Shown: in pieces, positions 1 to 6,614 of the stretch
Layout of the letters: the number at the start of each line of letters is the position of its first letter
How positions within the stretch are numbered: position 1 is the first letter of the stretch
NCBI GenBank assembly: GCA_030147325.1
Contig: JASLAA010000275.1
Span: 1-8,861 of the forward strand
From: Arthrobacter sp.
GTDB taxonomy: Bacteria > Actinomycetota > Actinomycetes > Actinomycetales > Micrococcaceae
DNA: 8,861 bases
Reading direction: 5' to 3'
Position numbers and translations under genes: made by a program
Notes under the pieces: model-generated
Told to the model about the DNA's origin: nothing
What the model saw: only the letters and a program-made list of their open reading frames with translations
The model's database searches: none

Positions 1-539
1 AGCCCTTCACCTCCGTCCGCGTCAAGCCGATCGAGGGTTGGACGGCCGAGGTCGTCACCGGCACCCTGCCGGAACCCGTCACCACGGCCGATGGAGCAAC
101 CCTCACCGAAGGACCACTCTCCGTCGTCTGGACCGCCGAGGCGGGATCGGAGATCTCCCAGCAGGAGTACCAGACGTTCTCGATCTCCGTAGGGCGCCTC
201 CCGGAGGCCGGGACCACGGTGATGCTTCCGGCGACGCAGTCCTACACCGACGGCGAGGTCGTCGGATGGGACGAGGAGACCGTCGAAGGAGCGGACGAGC
301 CGGAGAAGCCCGCGCCGTCCTTCGTCACCACGGCCGCCGTCGAGGGCGAAGGCGCGCACGGCGCGGCCCATGGCTCCGCCGACACCGCGGAGACGGCCGA
401 GGCGATCGAGGCGGAGCAGACGGCGTCGAGCACGGAGACGGGCTCGACGTCAGCGGTCGGCTGGGCGGGTCTTGTGGCCGGTCTGCTCGGACTCGCGGCC
501 GGAGCGACTGCCCTGCTGAGGACCCGCCGGGCGGCGTAA
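1..539 (+). CDS. YcnI-like (DUF1775) copper-associated surface protein, 3' part
   Basis: The gene is cut by the left window edge. It reads in the frame starting at base 3 and ends with TAA at 537-539, giving 178 visible residues. The visible part matches the C-terminal half of the YcnI/DUF1775 fold: a VRVKPIEGW strand near residue 6, VVWTA near 41, then a Q-Y-Q-x-F-x-I-S-V-G-x-L-P strand and the family's PATQSYTDG..V..W block near residues 75-89. An acidic Ala/Glu/Thr-rich linker with two His follows. The protein ends in one hydrophobic segment (about 152-170) and a basic RTRR tail, which anchors it in the membrane with the domain outside. The signal peptide and the N-terminal His expected for Cu(II) binding lie outside the window. 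YcnI proteins are linked to copper handling and often sit beside CopC/CopD-like genes, which are not visible here. The family call is firm; the copper role rests on family knowledge. Confidence 0.85.
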   Translation, partial: PFTSVRVKPIEGWTAEVVTGTLPEPVTTADGATLTEGPLSVVWTAEAGSEISQQEYQTFSISVGRLPEAGTTVMLPATQSYTDGEVVGWDEETVEGADEPEKPAPSFVTTAAVEGEGAHGAAHGSADTAETAEAIEAEQTASSTETGSTSAVGWAGLVAGLLGLAAGATALLRTRRAA

Positions 540-554
540 CTCCCCCGTGATACC

Positions 555-588
555 GGCGCGGCGCCGGAGTGCGAACCGGTGCCGCGCC
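555..588. terminator. GC-rich hairpin between convergent genes
   Basis: Arms 555-567 and 576-588 pair over 13 bp (12 Watson-Crick plus one G-T) around an 8-nt loop. The hairpin starts 16 nt after the ycnI-like stop and ends 2 nt before the rsmD stop on the other strand, so it can serve both convergent transcripts. Neither strand has a T-run after the stem, so it is not a textbook intrinsic terminator. High-GC actinobacteria often use such tractless hairpins. The position supports a terminator role; activity is inferred. Confidence 0.6.
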
Positions 589-590
589 CC

Positions 591-1175
591 TCACTCGGAA
601 GCGGGAGCTCCCGCAGGTTCCAGGAACCACAGGCGGGTCTCACCGTATTTCCGGTCGGAGAACCGCTCGAGTCCGGCGGGCCAGGCGGGCTCCGGCGACC
701 TCGCCGACCGCTCCACCACGACGACGGCGCCCTCTGCCAGCCTCGATTCGAGCGCTGCCAGCACGGCGATGACGCCGTCCGCATCGACGGTGTACGGCGG
801 ATCCATCAGGACGAGGTCCCACTGCAACTCGGGGGCGACACGCTCGAGGTAGGTCTCCACCTTGGCCCGGTGGACCCGCACCGCCGTCCAGCCCAGCACC
901 CGATTGACCAGGTCCGCGTTGCGCTGGGCCACCACCGCGGCCCGCTCGGCCGACTCGACCAGGTCGACCGTGGCCGCTCCCCGGCTGGCGCTCTCCACGC
1001 CGAGCGACCCGGACCCGGCGTAGAGGTCCAGGACGTGCGCCCCATGCACCACGTTGTAGGACTCGAGGCGGGAGAACAGCGCCTCCTTCACCCGGTCGGT
1101 GGTCGGTCGGGTCCCGTTGCCTTCGACGCTGGCGAGGGTCGAGCCTCCCGCGGCTCCGGCGATGATGCGCGTCAT
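591..1175 (-). CDS. rsmD: 16S rRNA (guanine966-N2)-methyltransferase RsmD
   Basis: This is a 194-residue cytoplasmic SAM-dependent methyltransferase expected to make m2G966 in 16S rRNA of the 30S subunit. The length is typical of the family. Visible motifs are the RPT.DRVKEALF block (residues 23-34), SAM-binding motif I DLYAGSGSLGVE (50-61) and the catalytic N2-guanine motif DPPY (125-128). The C-terminal KYGETRLWFL strand also fits. The ATG overlaps the modC stop as ATGA. The only purine-rich stretch nearby abuts the ATG, so translation is probably coupled to modC. It is the last gene of the minus-strand run, ending at the 555-588 hairpin. In many actinobacteria rsmD follows recG and precedes coaD. 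Here the mod genes lie between recG and rsmD, and coaD is not downstream. Confidence 0.93.
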   Translation of the reverse strand: MTRIIAGAAGGSTLASVEGNGTRPTTDRVKEALFSRLESYNVVHGAHVLDLYAGSGSLGVESASRGAATVDLVESAERAAVVAQRNADLVNRVLGWTAVRVHRAKVETYLERVAPELQWDLVLMDPPYTVDADGVIAVLAALESRLAEGAVVVVERSARSPEPAWPAGLERFSDRKYGETRLWFLEPAGAPASE

Positions 1176-2263
1176 TCTCCCGACTCTATCCCCCGGCGCG
1201 CCTCCGCCGCAGGTCGGTCCTGCAGCGGATAGATGAGGGCGTCGCGGTGGCGGATGCCGAGGAAGACCTCGGCCCCCGGCGTGATGCCGAGCTCGACGAC
1301 GTCCGCCGGCACGACGTCCGCCGCCAGACCGGCAGCAGAAACGCGCACCAGGTCACCGTGGTGCTCGACATCGTCGACCACCGCCCTGATCCAGCTCCAG
1401 CCCGGCTCGTGTCCGGCCGTCCGTCCCAGCGCGACACCGGTGGGCCGCACCGCCAGGCCGAGCCGCTGACCCTTTGGCGCCACCTCCCCGAACGGGACGT
1501 CCAGTCCGTTGCCGCCGAGGAAGCCGGACGGGGTGCGCTCCCCCGTCACGAGGTTCAGCCCCGCGAGCCGGGCGCCGAAAGCGGTGAGGGGCCGCGTGAG
1601 GACCTCTCTCGTCGGTCCGGCTTCCACGATCCTTCCGGCTTCGAGGATGAGGACCTGGTCCGCGAGCAGCAGGGCGTCGAGCGGGTCGTGCGTCACGATG
1701 ATCGCGGTTCGGTCCGCCAGGACGGCCCGCAGGAGGGTGCGCAGGGCCGGTGCCACCGTGACGTCGAGCGCCGCGAGGGGTTCGTCCAGCAGCAGCAGGG
1801 AGGGTTGCGCGGCCAGGGCGCGCGCGACCGCGACGCGCTGCGCCTGCCCGCCGGAGAGCTCAACGGGGCGGCGGTGAGCGAGGACGGACACCCCCACGCG
1901 CTCCAGCCATATCGAAGCCGTGGCACGGGCACGCGTCCTGCCCTCCCCGCGGCTCCGCGGCCCGAACGCGACGTTGTCCAGGACGGAGAGGTGCGGGAAC
2001 AGCAGTGCCTCCTGGGCCAGCAGGGCAATACCGCGCCGGCGGGCTTCCGTGACGGGACCCCGCCCCGCCGCGACGTCGAACAGGACGTTCCCGTCCAGTT
2101 CGGCACGGCCCGTCGTGGGTGCCAGCAGGCCTGCCAGCAGGCCGAGCAGCGTTGATTTACCTGCTCCGTTCGGGCCGAGGACGGCGAGGGTCTGACCCGG
2201 CTCGAGTGCGAAGGAGACGTCGAAGTCCCGCTCGACGAGTGCGGCACCGAAGGTCAGGCTCAT
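1172..2263 (-). CDS. modC: Molybdate ABC transporter ATP-binding protein ModC
   Basis: This 363-residue ATPase powers molybdate import through ModB on the cytoplasmic face of the membrane. All nucleotide-binding elements are present: Walker A GPNGAGKST (30-38), Q-loop Gln84, signature LSGGQ (136-140), Walker B LLLLDE (156-161) and switch His192. After a linker with GLNLVTG (near 235), a C-terminal TOBE-like domain covers about 265-347 (LAVRPTGVAL, then the DDVEHHGDLVRV strand). Length and layout fit ModC rather than shorter ABC ATPases. I chose the ATG at 2261-2263 because it overlaps the modB stop as ATGA and sits at the normal distance before Walker A. The same frame is open far upstream, but only across modB. 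Sulfate/tungstate ATPases look alike; the ModA and Mop neighbours decide for molybdate (tungstate not excluded). Confidence 0.92.
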   Translation of the reverse strand: MSLTFGAALVERDFDVSFALEPGQTLAVLGPNGAGKSTLLGLLAGLLAPTTGRAELDGNVLFDVAAGRGPVTEARRRGIALLAQEALLFPHLSVLDNVAFGPRSRGEGRTRARATASIWLERVGVSVLAHRRPVELSGGQAQRVAVARALAAQPSLLLLDEPLAALDVTVAPALRTLLRAVLADRTAIIVTHDPLDALLLADQVLILEAGRIVEAGPTREVLTRPLTAFGARLAGLNLVTGERTPSGFLGGNGLDVPFGEVAPKGQRLGLAVRPTGVALGRTAGHEPGWSWIRAVVDDVEHHGDLVRVSAAGLAADVVPADVVELGITPGAEVFLGIRHRDALIYPLQDRPAAEARRGIESGE

Positions 2264-3129
2264 CGGGAGTCCACCGCCTCGGCGGCAGGCCGCCCGGCTG
2301 ATCGGGGCGCCCTTCCGCCGAGGGGCCGGATCCGGTGCGCGAGACCGACGACGGCGATGGCGACGAGGACGAGGATGAGGGAGAGCGCGACGGCGGCATC
2401 GGGATCGGTCTCGCGCTGCAGGTAGACCTCCAGGGGCAGGGTCCGAGTGGTGCCTTGGAGGCTGCCGGCGAACGTGAGCGTGGCGCCGAACTCGCCCAGC
2501 GCCCGGGCGAAGGAGAGGACGGCGCCCGAGACGAGCGCCGGCAGGACGAGGGGAAGGGTGATCCGCCGCAGGATCGCCCACCGCCCCGCACCGAGTGTCG
2601 CTCCGACCGCTTCGTACCGGGTCCCGACGGTGCGGAGTGCGCCCTCGAGGCTCAGCACGAGGAACGGCAGGGCGACGAACGTCTGGGCCATGACGACGGC
2701 GGTCGTCGAGAAGGCGATGTCGATGCCCAGCACGTCGAGGCTGGTGCCGAGCAGACCTCGGCGACCGAAGGTGTACAGCAGCGCGATGCCTCCCACCACG
2801 GGAGGGAGGACGAGGGGCAGGAGCACGAGCGACCGGAGGAACTGCTGCCCGGGAAAGGCCGTGCGTGCCAGGACGAGGGCCATGGGCACGCCCACCAGGA
2901 CGCACAGGGCAGTGGCCGTGACCGACGTCCTCAGGCTCAGGAGGAGCGCGGCCCGGGCGCTGTCCGAGGTGACGAGGGGGACGAAGTGCGGCCAGTCGAC
3001 CCGCAGGACCATGGCCGCGAGCGGCACGACGACGAAGAGGCTTCCGACGACGGCGATCGCCACCACCCAGCGGGGAAGGGTTCCAGGGTTCACTCCGGCC
3101 CGGCGGCTGGTGGTCCGATCAGGGAACAC
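2260..3129 (-). CDS. modB: Molybdate ABC transporter permease ModB
   Basis: This 289-residue integral membrane protein forms the translocation path for molybdate. About six hydrophobic segments are visible (roughly 20-43, 60-88, 98-121, 138-161, 195-214, 246-265). The cytoplasmic EAA loop that docks onto ModC is at 173-192 (EAVGATLGAGRW..). The ARALGEFGATLTFAG stretch (208-222) and the LPLEVYLQ segment (231-238) are characteristic of the molybdate/sulfate permease family. The start is taken as GTG at 3127-3129, which overlaps the modA stop by 11 nt and has a GGAAG about 9 nt upstream. A GTG at codon 13 would also leave TM1 intact, so the exact start is uncertain. It overlaps modC by 4 nt. The C-terminal tail (268-289) is polar, rich in Arg and Ala. 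Confidence 0.92.
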   Translation of the reverse strand: MFPDRTTSRRAGVNPGTLPRWVVAIAVVGSLFVVVPLAAMVLRVDWPHFVPLVTSDSARAALLLSLRTSVTATALCVLVGVPMALVLARTAFPGQQFLRSLVLLPLVLPPVVGGIALLYTFGRRGLLGTSLDVLGIDIAFSTTAVVMAQTFVALPFLVLSLEGALRTVGTRYEAVGATLGAGRWAILRRITLPLVLPALVSGAVLSFARALGEFGATLTFAGSLQGTTRTLPLEVYLQRETDPDAAVALSLILVLVAIAVVGLAHRIRPLGGRAPRSAGRPAAEAVDSR

Positions 3130-3940
3130 CGAAGCCGGCTTCCATGAGGACGGCCCGACCGGTCGTCCCGGTCACGAAGTCGACGAATGCCACGGCCGTG
3201 GTGGTCTCCGCGCTGTCGGCCAGTCCTGCGATCGGATAGGTGGTGATCACACCCGTAGCTTCCGGCACGGGTATCCCGAGGACGGACGTGCCTGCGGTCC
3301 GGGCATCCGTCACGTACACGAGACCCGCGTCCGCCTCCCCCGACCTCACCTTCCCGAGGACGTCCGAGACGGAGGCCTCCTCGCTCACGGGAGTGAGCTC
3401 GATCCCCGCGGCTTCCTCGACCCGCGCCGCCATCGCGCCGCACGGCACCTGCTCCGCACAGATCACCGTCTTGACGCCGGGCCCCGCCGCGTCCGCGAGC
3501 GAACCGACGTCGGCGGGGTTGTCCGGCGGGACCACCAACTGCAGTGTGTTGGTCGCGAAGTCGGTGGGATCACCGGCCAGTAGACCCGCCCCCACGAGCC
3601 TGTCCATCGTCCTGGTGTCCGCGGAAGCGAAGACATCCGCCGGGGCTCCCTCGGTGATCTGGGTGGCGAGATCCGACGAACCCGCGATGTTGAGCGTGAT
3701 CTCGGCCCCCGGATACGCCTCCTCGAACCGCTGCGCCAGCTGACCGAATGTTCCTTCCAGTGAAGCGGCGGCGAATACCGTGATGCTGCCGTCGATCGCG
3801 GTGCCGTCACCGCTCTCCTCGCCTCCCGCGCCGCTACCGCAGGCCGTGGAGCCCAGTGCGAGGACCATGAGCGTCGCGGCGAGGCGCCATCCTCCGGAGC
3901 GTGCCCGGCAGCGCCGGGAACCGGAACGCCGACCCGTCAC
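3119..3940 (-). CDS. modA: Molybdate-binding lipoprotein ModA
   Basis: This 273-residue extracellular solute-binding lipoprotein delivers molybdate (or tungstate) to ModB. The N-terminus is basic (RRSGSRRCRAR), followed by a hydrophobic stretch (20-33) and a lipobox-like STAC with Cys34 as the lipidation site, then a Gly/Glu-rich linker. The mature domain starts VFAAASLEGTF (55-65) and has GSSDLATQI (87-95), VPCG (166-169) and DAGLVYVTDA (204-213). From the E. coli ModA structure, the oxyanion ligands probably correspond to Ser60, Ser88 or Ser89 and Tyr209; these assignments are by motif, not alignment. Cys161 and Cys168 could form a disulfide. The GTG start forms a GTGA overlap with the upstream HTH-Mop gene and has GGGAGG 6 nt upstream. 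An open frame continues further upstream, but only as Arg-rich antisense-like sequence. Confidence 0.92.
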   Translation of the reverse strand: MTGRRSGSRRCRARSGGWRLAATLMVLALGSTACGSGAGGEESGDGTAIDGSITVFAAASLEGTFGQLAQRFEEAYPGAEITLNIAGSSDLATQITEGAPADVFASADTRTMDRLVGAGLLAGDPTDFATNTLQLVVPPDNPADVGSLADAAGPGVKTVICAEQVPCGAMAARVEEAAGIELTPVSEEASVSDVLGKVRSGEADAGLVYVTDARTAGTSVLGIPVPEATGVITTYPIAGLADSAETTTAVAFVDFVTGTTGRAVLMEAGFGVP

Positions 3941-4341
3941 GCTTTGCCTCCCGGTGTCTCGATGATCACCGTGGTCGCCTTCACGACGGCGATTGCGATG
4001 GAACCCTTCTCGAGCCCGAGGTCGCGGACCGCTTCGCTGCTCATCAGGGAGACGACACGGTGGGGGCCGCACTGCAGTTCCACCTGGGCCATCACCGTGT
4101 CGAGGACGATGTCGGTGACGATCCCGACGAAGCGGTTGCGGGCGGATCGTCCGATGTCCGAGGGGTCGCCGGGCAGCACGGCGTTCCTCCGGGCGAGTCC
4201 TGCGAGTTCCAGCGCGTCGACCACGGCCCTGCCCGAGGAATCCTTCGAGCTGCCGACGAGTCCGCTGTCGATCCAGCGGCGCAGGGTGTCGTCGCTGATC
4301 CCGAGGTATCGGGCCGCATCGCTGATCCGTAACTGCGTCAT
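3937..4341 (-). CDS. HTH-Mop molybdate-responsive regulator (excisionase/MerR-type HTH plus one Mop domain)
   Basis: This is a 134-residue cytoplasmic protein. Residues 4-27 (LRISDAARYLGISDDTLRRWIDSG) form an excisionase/MerR-type helix-turn-helix. Residues 66-126 are a single Mop/TOBE domain with SARN (66-69), the MAQVELQCG strand (84-92), SLMSSEAVRDLGLEKG (98-113) and AIAVVKATTVII. Mop domains bind molybdate or tungstate oxyanions. First gene of the mod cluster, it overlaps modA by GTGA, so a molybdate-sensing regulator of modABC is the likely role; a molybdenum-storage (molbindin) role is an alternative. The ATG at 4341 gives the family-like start MTQLRISDAARYLG. It lacks a spaced Shine-Dalgarno but has a leaderless-type -10. 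Another ATG at 4383 overlaps the recG stop as ATGA and would add 14 residues. The family is clear; regulation is inferred. Confidence 0.85.
   Translation of the reverse strand: MTQLRISDAARYLGISDDTLRRWIDSGLVGSSKDSSGRAVVDALELAGLARRNAVLPGDPSDIGRSARNRFVGIVTDIVLDTVMAQVELQCGPHRVVSLMSSEAVRDLGLEKGSIAIAVVKATTVIIETPGGKA
3947..3952 (-). promoter_or_regulatory. Ribosome binding site of modA
   Basis: On the minus strand this reads GGGAGG, 6 nt before the GTG at 3938-3940. It is the best-placed Shine-Dalgarno in the mod cluster and fixes modA translation at the GTG that overlaps the HTH-Mop stop, rather than at earlier in-frame codons. Confidence 0.7.
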
Positions 4342-4368
4342 GGCAGCTACTTTACCGCCGTATTTGCG
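4327..4368 (-). repeat. Pair of 11-nt direct repeats flanking the HTH-Mop start
   Basis: On the minus strand CGCAAATACGG (4358-4368) and CGCAGTTACGG (4327-4337) match at 9 of 11 positions. Their starts are 31 nt apart, close to three helical turns, and they lie on either side of the candidate -10 and the start codon. The second copy is inside codons 2-6 of the HTH-Mop gene, so coding constraint may explain part of the match. They are a possible operator pair for the adjacent HTH protein. Confidence 0.3.
4342..4354 (-). promoter_or_regulatory. Candidate leaderless promoter for the HTH-Mop/mod genes
   Basis: In the 38-nt gap after recG the minus strand reads TAAAGT (4349-4354), a TANNNT -10 hexamer, then 7 nt, then the ATG at 4341. 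That spacing puts transcription start at or next to the A of ATG, as in leaderless actinobacterial transcripts. The gap is AT-richer than its surroundings and has no well-placed Shine-Dalgarno. The -35 region is weak (CTGCAC at 17-nt spacing). It would let mod and rsmD be expressed independently of recG. Confidence 0.5.
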
Positions 4369-4379
4369 GACGTGCAGGG

Positions 4380-6614
4380 TCATCCCTTCTCGAGGAAGGC
4401 TTCCTTCTCCGGGTTCAGGTACAGCTCGATGGCGAGCGAGAGACCCGGGAGGTCCCGCAGGTCCGGATCCTCCGACACCACCTGCTGGGCGTCCTCGCGC
4501 GCCTTCTCGATGACAGCGCCGTGCTGCGTGATCTTCAGGAAGCGCAGGGCGGAACGGCCCCCGGACTGGGACGCCCCGAGGATGTTCCCCTCGCGGCGCA
4601 GCTCGAGGTCCTTCTGGGACAGCTCGAAACCGTCCGTGGTCACCGCCACGGCGGAGAGCCTCTCCCGGCTCGGGTGGTCCGGCTCGAGCTTGGTGACGAG
4701 CAGGCAGGTACCCGCGTGCCCGCCACGCCCGATCCGACCGCGCAACTGGTGGAGTTGCGAGATACCGAACCGGTCCGCGTCCATGATGACCATCAGGGTC
4801 GCGTTCGGCACGTCGACACCGACCTCGATCACCGTGGTCGCGATCAGCAACTGCACCTCCCCGTCGGCGAAACGCGACATGACGTCCGCCTTGTCCTGCG
4901 GATCCATCCGCCCGTGCAGCATCCCGCTCGTGACCCCCTGCAGTTGCGGGACGTCCACCAGGGCACCGTACAGGCCGACCACGCTGGTGAGCTCCTGCTG
5001 GGGCCCACCCTTCCGGCCTGCAGGCTGCTCGCCATACAGCACCTCGGGCGCGTCCTCGTCGGCCCTCCCGTCATCACCGATCTTCGGGCACACCACGTAC
5101 ACCTGCCGGCCGGCGTCGATCTCCTCCCGTGCCCGGGACCAGATCCGGTCGATCCACGCCGGGTGCTCCGTCAGGCCGACCTCGTGGGTCGCGATCGGCG
5201 ACCGCCCGGCGGGCAGCTCCGACAGTGTCGAGGTCTCGAGATCCCCGAACACCGTCATCGCGACCGTGCGCGGGATCGGCGTCGCCGTCATCACGAGGAC
5301 GTGCGGCGAGGTCCGTGCCTTGGTGCGGAGTGCGTCGCGCTGCTCCACCCCGAACCGATGCTGCTCGTCGACGACGATCAGGCCGAGATCGAAGAACTGG
5401 ACGTTGTCCGACAGCAGGGCGTGCGTACCGATGACGATCCCTGCATCACCTGAGGCCGCCTCCAGCAGTGCCCTCTTCCGCTGGGCGGTCGGCATCGACC
5501 CGGTCAGCAGGACGACCCGCGTCCCGTCCGTCGCCCCACCCAGCATGCCGCCCTCCGCGAGGGGACCCAGCGTCCTCGTGATCGACTGCAGATGCTGCGC
5601 TGCGAGGACCTCGGTGGGCGCGAGCAACGCCGCCTGCCCGCCGGCGTCGATCACCTGGAGCATGGCCCGCAGCGCGACGAGGGTCTTGCCCGAGCCCACC
5701 TCGCCCTGCAACAAACGGTTCATCGGGTGGTCCTCGGCGAGATCGCCGGAGAGGGTACCTCCGACGTCCAGCTGTCCCCGGGTGAGGGTGAAGGGCAGCC
5801 GCGCGTCGAACTGGTCGAGGAGCCCACCGGCCCTCGGTGGTCGTGCCGTGGCCTGTTCCCGCGCTGCCAGGGCGCGACGCCGGGCGAGGGCGGCCTGGAG
5901 GACGAAGGCCTCCTGGTAGCGGAAGCGGTGCTGCGCCCGGTAGGCGTCCTCGACCTGCTGCGGCCGGTGGACCAGCTCATAGGCGGTGGCGAGGCTCATC
6001 AGCTTGTCCCGCTTCGCGATCGACGCCGGGACCGGGTCGTCCAGGTCGGAGAGCCGCAACGTGTCGAGGACCAGGCCGACGGCGACCGTGATCTGGTCGC
6101 TGCTGAGCTTGTCGACGGCCGGGTAGACGGGGATGGGCCGGTGGAGGGAGGTGGGGTCCGCGTCGTCGTCGTTCAGGAGGGCGTAGCGGGGATTGGTCAG
6201 GGTGAGTTTGCCCCGATAGACCGTCACCTTGCCGGAGAACATGGCGCGGACGCCCGGCCGGAGGTCCCGTTCCGCGCCGAACCCGTTGAAGTACGTGAGG
6301 TTCATCCCGCCGAGCCCGCCATCGGCGTCGTCGGTGATGACGACCTCGAGCAGCTTGCCCTTGCGCGTGTGCATCCGCCGCGCGTTCGCCGACTGTACGC
6401 GGGCGATCAGCGTGACCTCCTCATCCACCGGGACATCGGCGATGGGTGTCAGTTCGCCTCGCTCAAGGTAGGTACGAGGGAAATGGTGGAGCAGTTCGCC
6501 GGACGTCGTATAGCCGAAGTGCTTCGCCAGGAGCTTGGACACCGGACCGAGGAGGCGGTCCAGTGGTGCGTCGAGTTCCGAGGCGGTCGCGGCCCGCGTC
6601 GGGTCAGGAGTCAC
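4380..6614 (-). CDS. recG: ATP-dependent DNA helicase RecG
   Basis: This 744-residue cytoplasmic superfamily 2 helicase regresses stalled replication forks and acts on branched recombination intermediates. In order: an N-terminal wedge/OB region (about 1-150, with LLHHFPRTYLER at 41-52), a Q-motif-like FTLTRGQ (275-281), Walker A GEVGSGKT (304-311), Walker B/motif II DEQH (416-419), motif III TATPIPRT (443-450), motif V near 590-603 (LIATTVIEVGVDVPNA) and motif VI QLRGRIGR (623-630). The C-terminal LRREGNILGASQSGG block (672-686) is typical of RecG. A Gly/Asp-rich insertion (about 512-545) lies in helicase domain 2. The start is GTG at 6612-6614, inside the end of the DAK2 gene (11-nt overlap), with GAGG a few nt upstream. 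No ATG occurs before residue 81, so GTG is preferred. Complete, no missing motif. Confidence 0.97.
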   Translation of the reverse strand: MTPDPTRAATASELDAPLDRLLGPVSKLLAKHFGYTTSGELLHHFPRTYLERGELTPIADVPVDEEVTLIARVQSANARRMHTRKGKLLEVVITDDADGGLGGMNLTYFNGFGAERDLRPGVRAMFSGKVTVYRGKLTLTNPRYALLNDDDADPTSLHRPIPVYPAVDKLSSDQITVAVGLVLDTLRLSDLDDPVPASIAKRDKLMSLATAYELVHRPQQVEDAYRAQHRFRYQEAFVLQAALARRRALAAREQATARPPRAGGLLDQFDARLPFTLTRGQLDVGGTLSGDLAEDHPMNRLLQGEVGSGKTLVALRAMLQVIDAGGQAALLAPTEVLAAQHLQSITRTLGPLAEGGMLGGATDGTRVVLLTGSMPTAQRKRALLEAASGDAGIVIGTHALLSDNVQFFDLGLIVVDEQHRFGVEQRDALRTKARTSPHVLVMTATPIPRTVAMTVFGDLETSTLSELPAGRSPIATHEVGLTEHPAWIDRIWSRAREEIDAGRQVYVVCPKIGDDGRADEDAPEVLYGEQPAGRKGGPQQELTSVVGLYGALVDVPQLQGVTSGMLHGRMDPQDKADVMSRFADGEVQLLIATTVIEVGVDVPNATLMVIMDADRFGISQLHQLRGRIGRGGHAGTCLLVTKLEPDHPSRERLSAVAVTTDGFELSQKDLELRREGNILGASQSGGRSALRFLKITQHGAVIEKAREDAQQVVSEDPDLRDLPGLSLAIELYLNPEKEAFLEKG

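Noticed and set aside
1172..2905. A 577-codon open frame extending modC upstream across most of modB
   Set aside because: The extra N-terminal part is Arg/Pro/His-rich and lies in a different frame over the well-supported ModB sequence. ModC homology begins at 2263.
1247..3583. Long + strand frames (1247-2155, 2335-3147, 2447-3583) opposite the mod genes
   Set aside because: They have low-complexity, charged composition with no domains, and each is the complement of modC, modB or modA, which have full family motifs.
3941..4072. A longer N-terminus for modA
   Set aside because: The extension is Arg/His/Gly-rich and overlaps the HTH-Mop gene. The GTG at 3940 has GGGAGG 6 nt upstream and a basic-hydrophobic-lipobox signal right after it.
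4384..4420. AGGAAG-C-CTTCCT inverted repeat near the recG stop, as a terminator
   Set aside because: The arms are only 5-6 bp with almost no loop, there is no T-run on the minus strand, and the bases are ordinary recG C-terminal codons.
4372..5919. A 515-codon open frame on the + strand opposite recG
   Set aside because: The translation is Ser/Arg/Pro-rich with no recognisable motif. recG on the other strand shows every helicase motif. Long antisense open frames are expected from third-position GC bias.
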